A stretch of 64,000 nucleotides of DNA from Amia ocellicauda. Taxonomy: Eukaryota > Chordata > Actinopteri > Amiiformes > Amiidae. The notes under the pieces were generated by a model, which saw only the letters and a program-made list of their open reading frames with translations, had not been told where the DNA came from and made no database searches. The position numbers were made by a program, and so were the translations under genes. Shown here piece after piece: positions 1 to 12,285 of this stretch; the stretch's first letter is position 1; each line of letters begins with the position of its first letter. Location: NCBI RefSeq assembly GCF_036373705.1, contig NC_089851.1, positions 45,404,970 to 45,468,969 of the forward strand. Direction: 5' to 3'.

Positions 1-591
1 TTCAAAAGCTGCCATGCCAGAAGAGATTCCTCGTCTCGCAAACCGCGTTGTCACAATCGGCTGAGGAGAAAGCTCTGTGGGAGTCTCCCAAAATGCACAG
101 AGAAGTTAAGCAAGAATTCTTGAAAACCAGGAATGTGCGAATGTCCTTTTCAAAGATGACCTAGGTTTCCCCCTGACCCTCAAACTTTTTTGAGGAAGTC
201 AGGTCTTTTGTTCAGCTTCTTCAATGTCTTTGTTGTTCACAATGCTTCTGATTTTTGTTTATTTTAATGCTGTTCTGGAAATTCTCCTTAGCATGGGGCT
301 TTATGAATAGACCCACCATGAGCTGTGACCATTTTGGTGACATAAGCCTGTCTCAGAAAGTGAATAATATACAATTGGTTTGAAAAGAGAAACAAAATCT
401 GAACCCAAATTTAAAGAGGTCTTAATGTTCAATAAGGATAAATTCCATTTTTATTCTTCTCCCTGAATACGGCACAATTAATGTGCACATCAAAATAAAT
501 AAATGGTTTGTTTCTTATACATTACTCCTAACGGATTACACATACCAAGTAGAACTGGCAGTGCAGATAATGTTTGTATACTAATTACTAG
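1..591. other. Sequence with no recognised feature
   Basis: AT-rich sequence without a convincing coding exon, RNA gene or complete repeat. By position it is probably far-upstream CDYL intron or intergenic DNA. Confidence 0.4.
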
Positions 592-688
592 AACATAAGA
601 AAGTTTACAACCGAGAGGAGGCCATTCGACCTTTTATGCTCGTTTGGTGTCCATTAATAACTAAGTGAGTCAAGGATCCTATCCAGTC
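592..688 (-). mobile_element. CR1-like LINE 3' end fragment
   Basis: About 97 bp closely resembling the end of the LINE at 58262-58360. Shared features are the start CATAAGAA, the block GAGG/GCAGGCCATTC, the phrase TTTGGTGTCCAT and the stretch AAGGATCCTATCCAGTC. Read on the minus strand it is the last part of ORF2 and the short 3' UTR ending in a TTCTTATG-type tail, as in CR1-like LINEs. It is cut off at 688 exactly where the MITE at 691 begins. Confidence 0.6.
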
Positions 689-690
689 TA

Positions 691-1221
691 TGACCCCGTT
701 CACACTTGAGATTTGTGAACGGGGTCATAGATTTAGGCCGGCTCGTCCCTAGTCCCGCTTTTCGACCCAGCCTAAATCTTTCAACCCGGCCTAATGCGGC
801 CTAAATGTAATTGTGAACGCACCGGGCCCTGGGCCGGGTGAAAAGTGTCAGCGTGTGACGCAACTCAAGCCCCGCCCCCAGAGAATGCGTGTCTGAGAGA
901 CGCGGGTAAACACGGGCACCGAAACAGCTGCACCGCTGCAGGACACAGTATTGTCTCTGTATTGTTTGAATGTCATATCGATCTATAGGCTTAAATGTAC
1001 TGTTACATTTCACTAGCTCACATCTTTATATATATATTATAAAAGTCTAGGCTAAGTAATGAGTTATAATGTAAACAGTTCAAACTGGTCGATTAAAATA
1101 AAAGTGTGTAGCTGGTAAACTTGCTATTGTTTGTTCTTGTACTAAGTATGATTGAAGTCTGAAATTTAACAGTATGCATTTTACACATGGAAATTGCCTT
1201 GTGAAATTGTGAACGGGACCA
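691..1221. mobile_element. TA-flanked MITE with TGACCCCGTTCACA-type termini
   Basis: The left end reads TGACCCCGTTCACA and the right end, reverse-complemented, TGGTCCCGTTCACA. Both sides are flanked by TA (689-690 and 1222-1223). The interior is GC-rich (CCCGGCC and CCGCCCCC blocks), unlike its surroundings, and has no transposase. An extra inverted copy of the terminus lies at 714-730. It is probably a non-autonomous DNA transposon; the superfamily is not assigned. Confidence 0.55.
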
Positions 1222-1223
1222 TA

Positions 1224-2400
1224 ACTTTATTAATAATCAGAATTTTGCATTAAAACAATATAAATTTAACCGAAGCAGGTGCACAGCCATTTTCAGATCT
1301 CTCCAGAGATGTTCAATCGGGTTCAAGTCTGGGCTCTGGCTGGGCCACTCAAGGACATTCACAGAGTTGTCCTGTAGCCACTTCTTTGTTATCTTGGCTG
1401 TGTGCTTAGGGTCGTGGTCCTGTTGGAAGATGAACCTTCGCCCCAGTCTGAGGTCCAGAGCGCTCTGGAGCAGGTTTTCATCAAGGATGTCTCTGTACAT
1501 TGCTGCAGTCATCTTTCCCTCGATCCTGACTCCCAGTTCCTGCCGCTGAAAAACATCCCCACAGCATGATGCTGTCACCACCATGCTTCACTGTAGGGAT
1601 GGTATTGGCCAGGTGATGAGCGGTGGCTGGTTTCCTCCAGAGATTAGTTCAATCTTTGTTTCATCAGACCAGAGAATTTTGTTTCTCATGGTCTGAGAGT
1701 CCTTCAGGTGCCTTTTGGCAAACTCCAGACGGGCTGTCATGTGCCTTTTACTGAGGAGTGGCTTCCGTCTGGCCACTCTACCATACAGGCCTGATTGGTG
1801 GAGTGCTGCAGAGATGATTTTTCTTCTGGAAGGTTCTCCTCTCTCCACAGAGACATGCTGGAGCTCTGTCAGAGTGACCATCGGGTTCTTGGTCACGTCC
1901 CTGACTAAGGCCCTTCTCCCCCGATCGTTCAGTTTGGCCGGGCGGCCAGCTCTAGGAAGAGTCCTGGTAGTTCCAAACTTCTTCCATTTACGGATGATGG
2001 AGGCCACTGTGCTCATTGGGACCTTCAATGCTACAGAAATGTTTCTGTACCCTTCCCCAGATCTGTGCCTCGATACAATCCTGTCTCGGAGGTCTACAGA
2101 CAATTCCTTGGACTTCATGGCTTGGTTTGTGCTCTGACATGCACTGTTAACTGTGGGACTTTATATAGACAGGTGTGTGCCTTTCCAAATCATGTCCAAT
2201 CAACTGAATTTACCACAGGTAGACTCCAATCAAGTTGTAGAAACATCTCAAGGATGATCAATGGAAACAGGATGCACCTGAGTTCAATTTTGAGTGTCAA
2301 AATTTGCAAAGATTTTAAACAAATTTCTTTCACATTGTCATTATGGGAAATTGTTTGTAGAAAATAATGAATTTAGTCCATTTTGGAATAAGGCTGTAAC
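1224..2400 (-). pseudogene. Tc1-type transposon, broken transposase
   Basis: Two consecutive minus-strand reading frames make one damaged Tc1 transposase. The frame at 1588-2118 begins MKSKELSVDLRDRIV, carries the paired helix-turn-helix DNA-binding region, and includes the first catalytic Asp in [11 protein letters not shown]. The frame at 1237-1584 carries [13 protein letters not shown], the second Asp in [11 protein letters not shown] and the Glu in [11 protein letters not shown]. The region between them is shortened and out of frame, so no full enzyme can be made. The sequence differs clearly from the Tc1 copies at 20664, 26662 and 58589 and is another subfamily. The distal part near 2300-2400 has the usual Tc1 flank composition, but intact terminal repeats were not found. 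Confidence 0.8.
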
Positions 2401-2442
2401 ATAACAAAATGTTAATCAGTTAATCAGTTACTTATTTAAATA

Positions 2443-4560
2443 GGGGAAGTGACCCAATTAAACCCATGTACCATATAAGCCCACTTGCTCTTTTATTTTG
2501 AAATACAAAAAAGGAAATATTAGAAGGATGATCCGTTTCATAGCAAATCCACAAAGTTGTTACAGTCATGTTGCTTTTTATTTGCAGCCAATCACATTTT
2601 TTGTTTTTGAGTTAAGTATGACTTTGTGCTGCCACTGTGCAGCACCGTTTTTAGAAGTCACCCCAAAACTTTGCTTTATGAGGGGCCCTCCCAAGAAGCC
2701 ATGTTTCTGGAATTTGGTGACTAAACTTGGTGAATATTGATAAGAATTATAAAATTAAGATTCATAAATCCAATAAATCCTTATATGATGAATTTGCTTG
2801 GCATTTAAAAACACTATTTTGTATTTGAAAATATAGATTGCATGAGTTTCCAGAGCGAGCGCGGGACACTGTCAGAATGATGGTCACAAAGATAGGTTCT
2901 GTAGAACAACAAAAATTGAGAAACTGTTGATGACCATAGAAAATCAAAACATTTTAGAAGCTTCTTCAGATAAAACATTTTTTAATGTTCTATCAATTAT
3001 TATAATCTTAAAATGTAATTGTTTTTGTCATATGGGCTTAAAAGGAACAGCCTATTAGCACACGCTTTAAAGCAGAATAATCTAATTTGTTCTACCAACA
3101 ATAATAAACATTGTCAGTTTTTCATGGTCAAACAGTTGTGAAGAATAATGTATTTTATTTATTATAAAAAATTGCATGTTTACTTTAACTCTATACACAA
3201 TTATTGAAGTTAATTTCCCATGGACCACTGTTCTTAATAAGCCCAGTAAGCCCAGAACCCATTGTATTACTCCGAATACATCCTTTTCTTTCATGAACTG
3301 AACTACTTACCTTATTTTTATTATGGGGACAGAATGGGTAGGCAGAGAAAAAACTCTAGGGACTGCAATAACATGATGGAAGCTTGCTGTGAATTTCGTG
3401 TGGATCACAGATGGACAGAAGAATAATTTTCAAGAGTATTTTGAGAAGCTGTTTTTGCCAAAGATCTCTGACATAGGACTGCCAAGAGTTTTAATTTGTG
3501 ACGGTTATGCCTGATATTTCCCTGGCACTTGCCCAGAGAAAGTGGGGTTGTGTTTCTCCGGCTCCCATCTAATCTCACCCACATTTTCCAGCCACTGGAC
3601 AAGACGGTGTTTGGAGAAGTCAAAAGTATGGATGATCTGGGCCGATACCGATTTTTCAATATTCATATAACAAGATCGGCTGATACAAATATTTTCTTAT
3701 TATTTATTGGCCTATAGAATGAGAGCATTCGTGTGTGTCATTCATATTTCGTTAAAACTACACGAGTAGAATAGTACAAATCAGATGTTTAGTTAGACGC
3801 AATGAAAGCCACACCATCAGAGATAAATATCGGTCAGATATATTGGCCATTTTAGAGCAGTCTGCCACATCAGCCCGATATCGATCTGTGGCCAATCGAT
3901 CGGTGCATCCCTAGTCAAAAGTTAATGAAGGAAAGAACTGCGCTGCCATTCCTGTATTAGCAGGGACAACATTTGAAAGGAGAAATTCCCTGTGAAACTT
4001 GATGTGCTTTCCATTGCTCTCAAGCCAGAAAACATAATCGGTGGCTTTGAGAGCACTGGAATATTCCCTGTGAGCCAGAGCCGAGTGGACAGACAAGTGT
4101 CCACAAATCATGCACCTGTGCAGACTTCCACAGCCCCAACAGCCCCGGCCCTATCAACCAGCACACCAGCAGAGCAAACTGCCTCTACAAGTGCAGCAAT
4201 TCCATGTGATGGAAATTAGTCTCAGATAATATAAAAATACAATTTTAATTGGTTAGGTTTGGTTATTTGAGGTCTGAATTCAATAATCTATAAAATATTA
4301 AGTACTTAATACAATTTGAAGAATTTATTGTTAAAACTCTTGTGGGCTTATTTGGAACACATGGGCTTAAAGGGTGCATATGTACCTTATAAACCCACAC
4401 TGGACTTTAAATTTAATTTAGTAAATTTATGATGAAATCTACCACAAGTATTTAGATGAGAGATTAATATTTGATTTAATACCCACTTTATTGGGAAGAA
4501 ATTCACATATGAAAACATGTAAAACTTAGATTTTGGTTGGCTTAATAGGGTCACTTCCCT
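2443..4560 (+). mobile_element. pogo/Tigger-like DNA transposon, decayed
   Basis: The termini are imperfect inverted repeats: GGGGAAGTGACCCAATTAA on the left, and AGGGAAGTGACCCTATTAA when the right end is reverse-complemented. TA lies outside each end (2441-2442 and 4561-4562). Decayed pogo/jerky-type DDE transposase runs on the plus strand. VLICDGYA near 3490-3510 resembles the second catalytic Asp block. FLRLPSNLTHIFQPLDKTVF at 3556-3615 matches the family's LPPHTTH-LQPLD region. LKPENIIGGFESTGIFPV at 4019-4072 matches the block near the C-terminus. Stops and frameshifts separate them, and a hAT MITE (3627-3913) interrupts the coding part. The total of 2.1 kb falls to about 1.8 kb without the insertion. 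Confidence 0.75.
3627..3913. mobile_element. hAT-type MITE, 287 bp, with 8-bp target duplication
   Basis: It is flanked by a perfect 8-bp direct repeat, GTCAAAAG, at 3619-3626 and 3914-3921. The right terminus reverse-complemented reads TAGGGATGCACCGATCGATT, typical of fish hAT MITEs. The left terminus is TATGGATGATCTGGGCCGAT. The interior repeats CCGATA/ATCGG motifs and has no transposase. It is inserted in the transposase region of the surrounding pogo-like element. Confidence 0.85.
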
Positions 4561-6410
4561 TATACCTGCAGGAACCTCAAACTGCCTTACCCTGGGCCTC
4601 TGATATAACCCAATTCTTTACAATGTCATAATTGGATATCACTAGACTTGTCTGGTTTAAGTAGCATGGTCTTATTTCTCTACCCTCGAAACAGATCAGG
4701 ATCAAAGCAGGAGACAGTGCTTTACGGCAGTCTTTCATCCTTGCCCATTGTGTAAACTCAAAGCCGCATCCAAAGGAAAACTTGAGCAAAGCTTTCTGTG
4801 GAGAAGTGCCGACAATAGGTTTCCAGCATCTGGATCATTAGATTTCCGTTCTGTACTCGTCACTCGCAGATCAAAGGATTTGCTACTCAATGCAGCTACA
4901 GTGTTCAGCAGTGAGCTACCAAGGACACTTCAGAAAATAAGATCCTACAGTTATTTTTGGCACATAGGGTACAAAGAGGATAATACTGGACTTCAGCCAA
5001 AGAGAAAATCTGTTATGTTTTACAGGTGAGATAATTTAACCGATTACATAATTTCCCTCACAACATGGTTTGAGTAATTTGTAACCGATTACTAATTAAA
5101 ACTAGCCAGTCCTAACACTATTGGAATCAAATATATTTTACTCAACCTGTTCAACACGTTCACATTTTGATTTTTTTTTTTTTTTAACTGTATTTCAAAA
5201 GCGTGTGTGTGTGTATAAAGCAATTATTTTTTTATTGAATTCAGAGGAATGCTTAATGGTTTAGCTTTTAATCTGGAGATTTGACATTTTGAAGTGAGCT
5301 GTTTAGCAGCATTAAGATGGGCCTCCCCCAGTTTCTCTGGGAAGGAGTCTGCTCTGCTGATTTTTATTCCAAATCATCATGTTGTATTTTCAGAAGAAGA
5401 AATGGCTTTAAATGAATATTGATGGCACCCTTCCCAGATGCACAGGAACAGGAATCCCTTATTCAGTGGAAAAGTGGCAGTGAAGATTGAAAATAAATAC
5501 TGCAGCGTGGAATCAGAGGCCTCAGACACAGAACTGATCTGAACAAACAGACACATATATATATATATATATATATGAAAAAACTGATCAAAGCTTTAGT
5601 AGCAGTGTCCCTCATTTAATTTTAACAGTAACATCAGATGTTCCATAAAAAGGAAAGTACTCAAGCTTGTACAATTATGAAATCCAAGTACATCATCAGC
5701 TGACCCCGTTTCCATGGTTACCCTGCCATTGACTTCCAGCACCCCCAGATGTGTGGACTGCTGCCTGTGAGGATTTGGTGCATGTATATAGGAGATGGGA
5801 AGGGATGGGAGGTGGCGGCAAAAAACCTTCCGCTGTCAGCAGAAACTCCAGGTGTGGGGAGACTTATTAATTGCATTCTTCACGTGACCCCTGAGGAAGA
5901 CTATTGCTGCTCTACTTGTATCGATTTACGGTTTGCAAGAGTAGCAAGTACACCTTCAGTATCCTCTTGTACACAGAATGGGAAATCTTTAAGTGATTAA
6001 CTCTTCACTGTTAAAACCTGTTAGTTGAATTCTTTGTCTGCTTGTGCTTCTCTTTCATACGGGTACATGCAACGGGGCCGCATATGCATGGTGAAAACAC
6101 AGTTACCTCACAAATCTCTGGAAAGTGTGCTGTTGTGAAAGCACAGTTGGTTCAGTTAAATAATTTAGAGTTCGTGAGGAGTGGGAGGGTCTGGAATTGA
6201 AAATGCCAAAAGAAGAAGCATCTGATAGTCTAACAGAAAACTACAAATCTGTGTGGTTTTAACTTTTTATTTTATACCAGCCACAGTCTGCAGGCTTTGG
6301 GTCAGTTACTATAGCAGTAATTTGCAGATGTACTGAGGATAAAATAGTTACAAATCCACTGTAATCATAACATAATCTCTGCACTCCTTCAATGTTACAA
6401 CTGCACTAAC

Positions 6411-6455
6411 AGGATAAGGTTAAGGGCGTCTGCCAAGAAATAAAAATGATAATAA
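6411..6455 (+). repeat. SINE/LINE-type tail fragment
   Basis: The phrase AAGGGCGTCTGCCAAGAAAT followed by an AAT-rich tail is a common 3' end of fish SINE and L2-related repeats. Only the tail is recognised, and the 5' body is not clear. Confidence 0.45.
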
Positions 6456-9400
6456 TAACATCAACTCATATACAGGTCAAATTTCAGTTCACTTACTACT
6501 TGTTTTTTTTCTTTTTGGAAATGGTTTAGTATATAATAGTTCCACTGCTTATAAGGAAAATATTGCAGAAGGATCATTACAATCACATGACTAAGATTTC
6601 ATGAGTGTTATCATCAGCACGTTATGAACAGTGAATAAGTTCTCTAAGCTACATGTAGTTAATTCTCAATTACAAAATGTACCTTAAGAATAAAGATAAT
6701 TAAATTTGTATAGCCTGAGCTATACAATCAGCAATCAGCTGTCCTGGGTTAGGATGTTTGAAGAAAACTGACCCTCCAGGCATTCCCTGTTAGTCTGGGC
6801 ATATGTTATGATACTGTAAGAGACAGTCTACTGTAATATTTAAAGAATCGAGGCTACTGTAAGTAAATAACTAGAAAGCTAATGATTTTGATCTTGATAT
6901 CTTCATGATCTTTTCATTAATATAAACTGATTCTTGAACTGGGTTCTTCCCTGTGAAAGTGGGCAGTAAAGTTGATGTTTTTGACTTGATGCCAACCCCC
7001 CTTCATCTCTGGTGCTCTGTTCTGGCCATGGGCGGCTCTTTCTAGAGCTTTCTCGGGTCATTTAATTTAATTTCATATTAATTTTTCCTCTGCCCTGAAC
7101 CCTCTTCCCTCTTCCTTGCTGGGCCTGAATACATAAATTATTAAATAAATCTAGAAACGTAGATCTGGAACCTGGATAGTAGAGCATCTCAGATGAATAT
7201 TTCATTCAAACAAAGCCCACAGGTTACTTATGAATCACCGAATTGGCCATTTGGTACGGGCTGTAAAGCAACCTTACTGGCTGTGTCAGGAAACGAGCGA
7301 TCATTGTGTAGCTATTGTATTCATAAATGCATTGTAATCCGCTCTTCCTGTAGCAATAAATAATGCAAGAGAATGAACCCATATGCGAATGGCTGTGTGA
7401 AATGCATGCATGACTGACATGCAGTGTAGTGCTCAGAATATAAGAGAGGCTGTAAAATAAAACAATTAATAAGATGCCCCGTCACTAGCAGCTAATTGAG
7501 CCCAGAAAATTGCAGCTCTGTAGCCAAACCAGGTAAACAGCTATAGATCCTAGTAACTTCTAATAAGGGACAAGTATTGCCAGTTTAATATTGATGCATT
7601 TAAAGATCAAACTGGATATGTTGTTTCAGGAAATGGGCAGGGACACACCGACACCCTTTCAGTAAGGTTGATTTATTGAAAGCTGCCAACTATCGTCTTG
7701 TATTAAGAGCCCACTGGCTCAAGTCTGGGAGATGACAGAGTCCAGTGTGAAATAGACTCCCTGTAGAGTGACTGAGTGCTGCTGGGATTGGTATGATTAA
7801 AGTCAGACCATTTTCATGCTTTGCCACACAGTGAGGGCCAGCTAGTGAGGATACCTCTGCAGAAGGTCTGTCACTGATTGCGGCAGATGCTGACAGCCAA
7901 AGACGCATTGTGGCGGAAATGACTTTCAGAAGCAGATGGTTCCACTTGATTCACAAAGTATCGCTTGACCCTCTCCTACCAGGAATCTATTGTGTACTAC
8001 AACAACAACAACCTCAACAACACCACATTTGCAGTCAGTCAGTTGAATGTGCTCCAGAGAGCACCGGCTACTTTTTTTCAACTTCCTGCAACCTAACCGA
8101 TTTACGAATTCAAGCTCACTCAGAATAAGTTTCAAATGGAGGGTTTGCTGTGGTGTGTCTTAGTAAGAGTGAAAGTATCATGGCAGTCATAGTGGAATTG
8201 GTAACACAAAGGGTGATGTCTGTTCAGTACTTTCAGCTTCTAGCTGTCCCAGGCTCTGTAGTGTCAATTTATGTAGTCAGGTGGCTAGTTTGACACATGG
8301 CAACCCAGCGTTTGAAATCTCTACAGAAGATGAGCTTGTCTGGCTCGACTGCTGTCACCCATCACGAGTCCACAGGCAGGGCGATCCCTGCACAGACAGG
8401 GTCTTGAGCCCAGTGTTGGTCAGAACCTGAGGAATTCCCCTGCACCGGACAGGCTTCTCCCTGTTCAGTATTTCATCTGGTTGTAACGAATGGTTTCTAG
8501 CAGCAGTGTCAAACCCACTAGATGGAGCACTCTGCGGCAGCTAACATAATCCTCCAGAATATAGTTACAACACCCCATCGTATTTGAGATTTGGGTTATT
8601 CATCTGATTTTAGCCTCTTGAACCAGAAGTATTACCATTCTTCTGCACAAGTTTACCATCTGTGCCTGGTCATGCCAGGCATCTTCTGTTCAGTTCTTTA
8701 TCGCACTTTTATGCTATGTCAATTTCATTCTATTTATGAGGTAATTTGTTCCTTTCACTTTTTAACCGATTCCTTGAAGTGAATGGCTACAAGTTTTGCA
8801 TTTTTCTATAAAGTCATTTATCAGATTAGTATTTTCCGGTGCATTATGTAGACAGATATTTTAGGAGCCATGGGAAGAACCTCTTCACACTTTGCAAGAG
8901 GTAACCTCAGAAAAGGAAAGACTGGATATCATGATTTTCGTCTGTCGCTGGTGAGTGAAGAAATTGATTGCCTTGGTCAGATTTGATATTCATTTTAGTA
9001 GTCCTTCTTCTACATTGCTGTCTACTGCCTTGCCCTCTTTGGGAAGATTAAAATGCAGAGTGCCGCAGAGAAATGCAGACCATATATTGAATTGACTTCT
9101 GAGTATTGGACCATTTTAGTTGCAATTCAGGAATGAATTACACTGATATTAAAGAACAGTGCCAAGTTCTTCAGAGGGATAACAGCCTAGCCTATACTTT
9201 CCACTGTTGGTTTTATTAATTTTGGGTTTTGTTTTTCAACTAATGTACTTTAAAAAGTAACAGAGTTGCACACTGCACAGAACTAAGCCTTCCCTTGAGA
9301 AATAAAGGAAATAGACCCACAGGCCTACCCAAACTATGCAGTAACGGCACACATAGTCTTTCTTTAACAATGATGAGGTTTCTTGCACACGCTCAGTTAT

Positions 9401-10470
9401 CTGATGTGAAACTTGTAAACAGCTATTTTGGAATTCAGTAGTGGTAATGGAAAGTAACTAGACTTTGGTGATTGGTACAGTAAGCTAGGTGTTGAGCTCG
9501 GGAAATGGAGTTTGTGGCTAATTGGAGAGCCATGGAATACCCATGTCCTAAGAACTGACTCCATCAGTGTGTTTTCTTTCATCTTGCAAAAAGATGATCA
9601 GATCACATTGTTCTTGACTTGAGTTCTGCCATACCCAGTAAAAGAAAAATGACTGGCAAACATTCAGACTCCATTGGCAGCTGATTTTTAAAGATTAGGA
9701 AGCTGGAAGCATGAAAAGGCTTCTGGATCTCATAGTGTGTCACACTCTCAAGAGCTGAAGTGAGTGGAGCCATTCTTTCTGTGGTGCAGTAGGGTAGGGT
9801 AATGCACTGGTGTGTGCCAATACTCAGAAAAGGGAAGAGAAGCGGGTAGTCAGTGGCAGACAGTAGGTAAGAATGCCTTTGCTGTGCTGATGCTTGTGAT
9901 ATAGTTTATAATAAACGAGCTGAAAGGCCGCTGGTTTCTTTCACGTTTACTGGATTTAATTATGTAATGAGGTGGTCAATGAATGTTCTGCACCTGGTGG
10001 TGAAATCTAATAGTTTAAGGCAGTGGTTTAAAGACGCACTGTGCCCTGACGGGTTCTGTTCCCACCCATCTCTGAGTTACTGAATTCAAAGTGAACTATT
10101 AATTTACTTAAATTGACTATTTTTGCTGACAAATCATTCGAGAATTCAAGTGCCTTATATAATTTTATAATTCCATTAAGTAATGGAGAGCTCAGCTGGA
10201 ACAAGTACCAGTAGGACAGTGGGAATCTGTGAGGGTGCCGCTGGTTTTAGGGTTGGTCAGTGACACTGAAGGAGCATCACATCTTTCAGCACACTGTGCT
10301 CTATTAATATACTCTTCAATAAATTTGTTGTATTTGTCTTTTCTCTCTTACAAATCTTGATGATCGCTATCTGCTTTTTTGTGCGTCAGCGAATTCCCAA
10401 ATGTCTGTCAGTTTTCTTTTTTTTTTTTTTTCTTCTGTGTAATCAACTTATTTCCTGTTCCCATGGTTTC

Positions 10471-10472
<2 letters not shown>

Positions 10473-10510
<38 letters not shown>
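10473..10510 (+). repeat. Poly-T tract
   Basis: About 37 uninterrupted T residues, with a shorter T run at 10412-10432. It could be the tail of a minus-oriented retroposon, but no body was recognised. Confidence 0.7.
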
Positions 10511-10512
<2 letters not shown>

Positions 10513-11137
10513 GGAGCATTATTTGTTTCAGTTTTACAATGATAACTTCATTGAAGGTGTTATGGCTTCAAATGAAAACCAGAAAAAGACAGGGATGTGA
10601 AATATTGCACTCTTGACAAGTGCTGGAGTGACTGAGCTCAAAAGCTGGCAGGGCGTAGTGCTAGGAGTGTGCTCCATATTCACCCTCCACTCCCTTTGTC
10701 TTACCCTGTCCGTGCGTTTTTTATTATTTACAAACTACGAGACAGTTACAGATCTGTCACGCTTTAGGGAAGCAGATTGTTTAGGGAGATTAGTCTGTTA
10801 GCACAACTACAGTGTGTTCATTTTAGTTTTTTTCCCCCCCACATATAAACATCTCAATGGATATCCTTCAGTAAATTCAAAACTCTTTAAGATCGTAATC
10901 TGGTTTTGAAACCGTTTCAAGTCCTAGAAACAATGTTATTTTTGTACTTTTTTTGAAAATGTTTTTATAAATATTTTTTGTATAAAAAAAAAACAGGCAT
11001 AACTTATCTTTTCTACATTGCACCCAAAATAAGTCTACGGTTGTGATGATCATTATGAGTCTTTAGTGGTTATCTTATGCTGCGAAAGTGATAAGACCTT
11101 TTCTCATCACTCTAAAGTACATCCAGGGACCTTTAAA

Positions 11138-11140
<3 letters not shown>

Positions 11141-11178
<38 letters not shown>
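11141..11178. repeat. (GT)n microsatellite
   Basis: About 19 uninterrupted GT units. Confidence 0.95.
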
Positions 11179-11179
<1 letters not shown>

Positions 11180-12245
11180 GTTGGTCTGTGCTGTGCATTG
11201 GCAGGTCACCTTGGCCCTTCTGGCAGCTCCTTGTAGGTTGTGTGTGCAAATGAACGGATAATGGCTGCACGTCACTTTCAATTTCTCCCTTAAATGTACG
11301 TCTCCCTGGTCCTAAAGGAATAGATGCTCTGCAGGAGTTTTACAGCTCTGCGTGCAGCTCGAGCTCTAACTCCTTTTGGCAGATGACTCAATGAGGCTCT
11401 GCTCAGATCGCATTTAATGGAGGGGTTCCACATTACTCTGCCAAGGTACTGTCATCACTCTCCCTGATCAAATCCACAAAGGAAGAACGCCTTCTTGAGA
11501 GATACTTTCACAGGGGATATAGGGTAGGTTTGTCTTCATTGTTTTGCAGCTGGTTGATTGTCTTAATGCTATAGTTTGAATCCTGTCTTAATACACTCCG
11601 TACGTGACAAGTTTACAAACAGTACCTGACTGACCGTAAAAGAACATGTCCCAAATCTGCTGATCTTAACCTGGCTGAAGTGCTGAGTATAAAGCTCAGT
11701 GCATAATTTCAGGATGTTGTCTATTTGTTCAGAAGTGTACAGACAAAAGATGGAGATGCACTACCATCAAAATTTTGTAGCCGTTACCATCTCTACACTT
11801 CTCTTTCCCGTGGTACATCGTAAGAACTGAGATTTTAGTCATCAGGAGGAGTGCAATTCTGGTGACGCCAGAAGCTGTTCACCCCTGAACCGCATGTTTT
11901 GTCATAGCCTTCCATTCCGGCTCTTCATGTCCTCATACGATATGGACATCTGAAATCCAGCGTGTATTTGGACTTCTTGAAGCAATTTTTCTATGTTTGT
12001 ATGTACATATAGATGGGTAGATTATATTATCATTGTCACCATCATCATCATATTAATATTGTAATTACCTTGAAATATCTTTGAAATATCTTATTAGCAG
12101 ATTATTTTCTGTTCATATTGATGCAGGCTTTCTCTGCTGGAGGCTGGAAAAAGATTTCTGGTGAAAAGGAGGCGGGAGTGCTGTGGGTGCTGTATAAATG
12201 TGAAATGGTTTTCTGATTTGTAAATTCGCTCTCTCGCTTTCTCCC

Positions 12246-12246
12246 G

Positions 12247-12274
<28 letters not shown>
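12246..12274. repeat. (CT)n microsatellite serving as polypyrimidine tract
   Basis: A CT run ends 11 bases before the exon boundary at 12286 and is followed by GTTTTCATCAG. It therefore makes up most of the polypyrimidine tract of the acceptor of the second CDYL coding exon. Confidence 0.9.
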
Positions 12275-12279
<5 letters not shown>

Positions 12280-12285
12280 CATCAG

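Larger units (their letters stand above)
4563..12285. other. Probable CDYL 5' intron; only small repeats recognised
   Basis: No exon with conserved coding sequence was recognised. Small items are an AT run near 5552-5577, a LINE/SINE-type tail at 6411-6455, T-rich runs at 10412-10432 and 10473-10510, a GT microsatellite at 11141-11178 and a CT microsatellite at 12246-12274. The missing first coding exon of CDYL was looked for here and not found. Confidence 0.5.

Noticed and set aside
1..12285. First coding exon of CDYL (start of the protein before VERIV)
   Set aside because: Looked for a short ATG exon ending just before a donor at phase 0; none was convincing, so it is assumed to lie upstream of the window.
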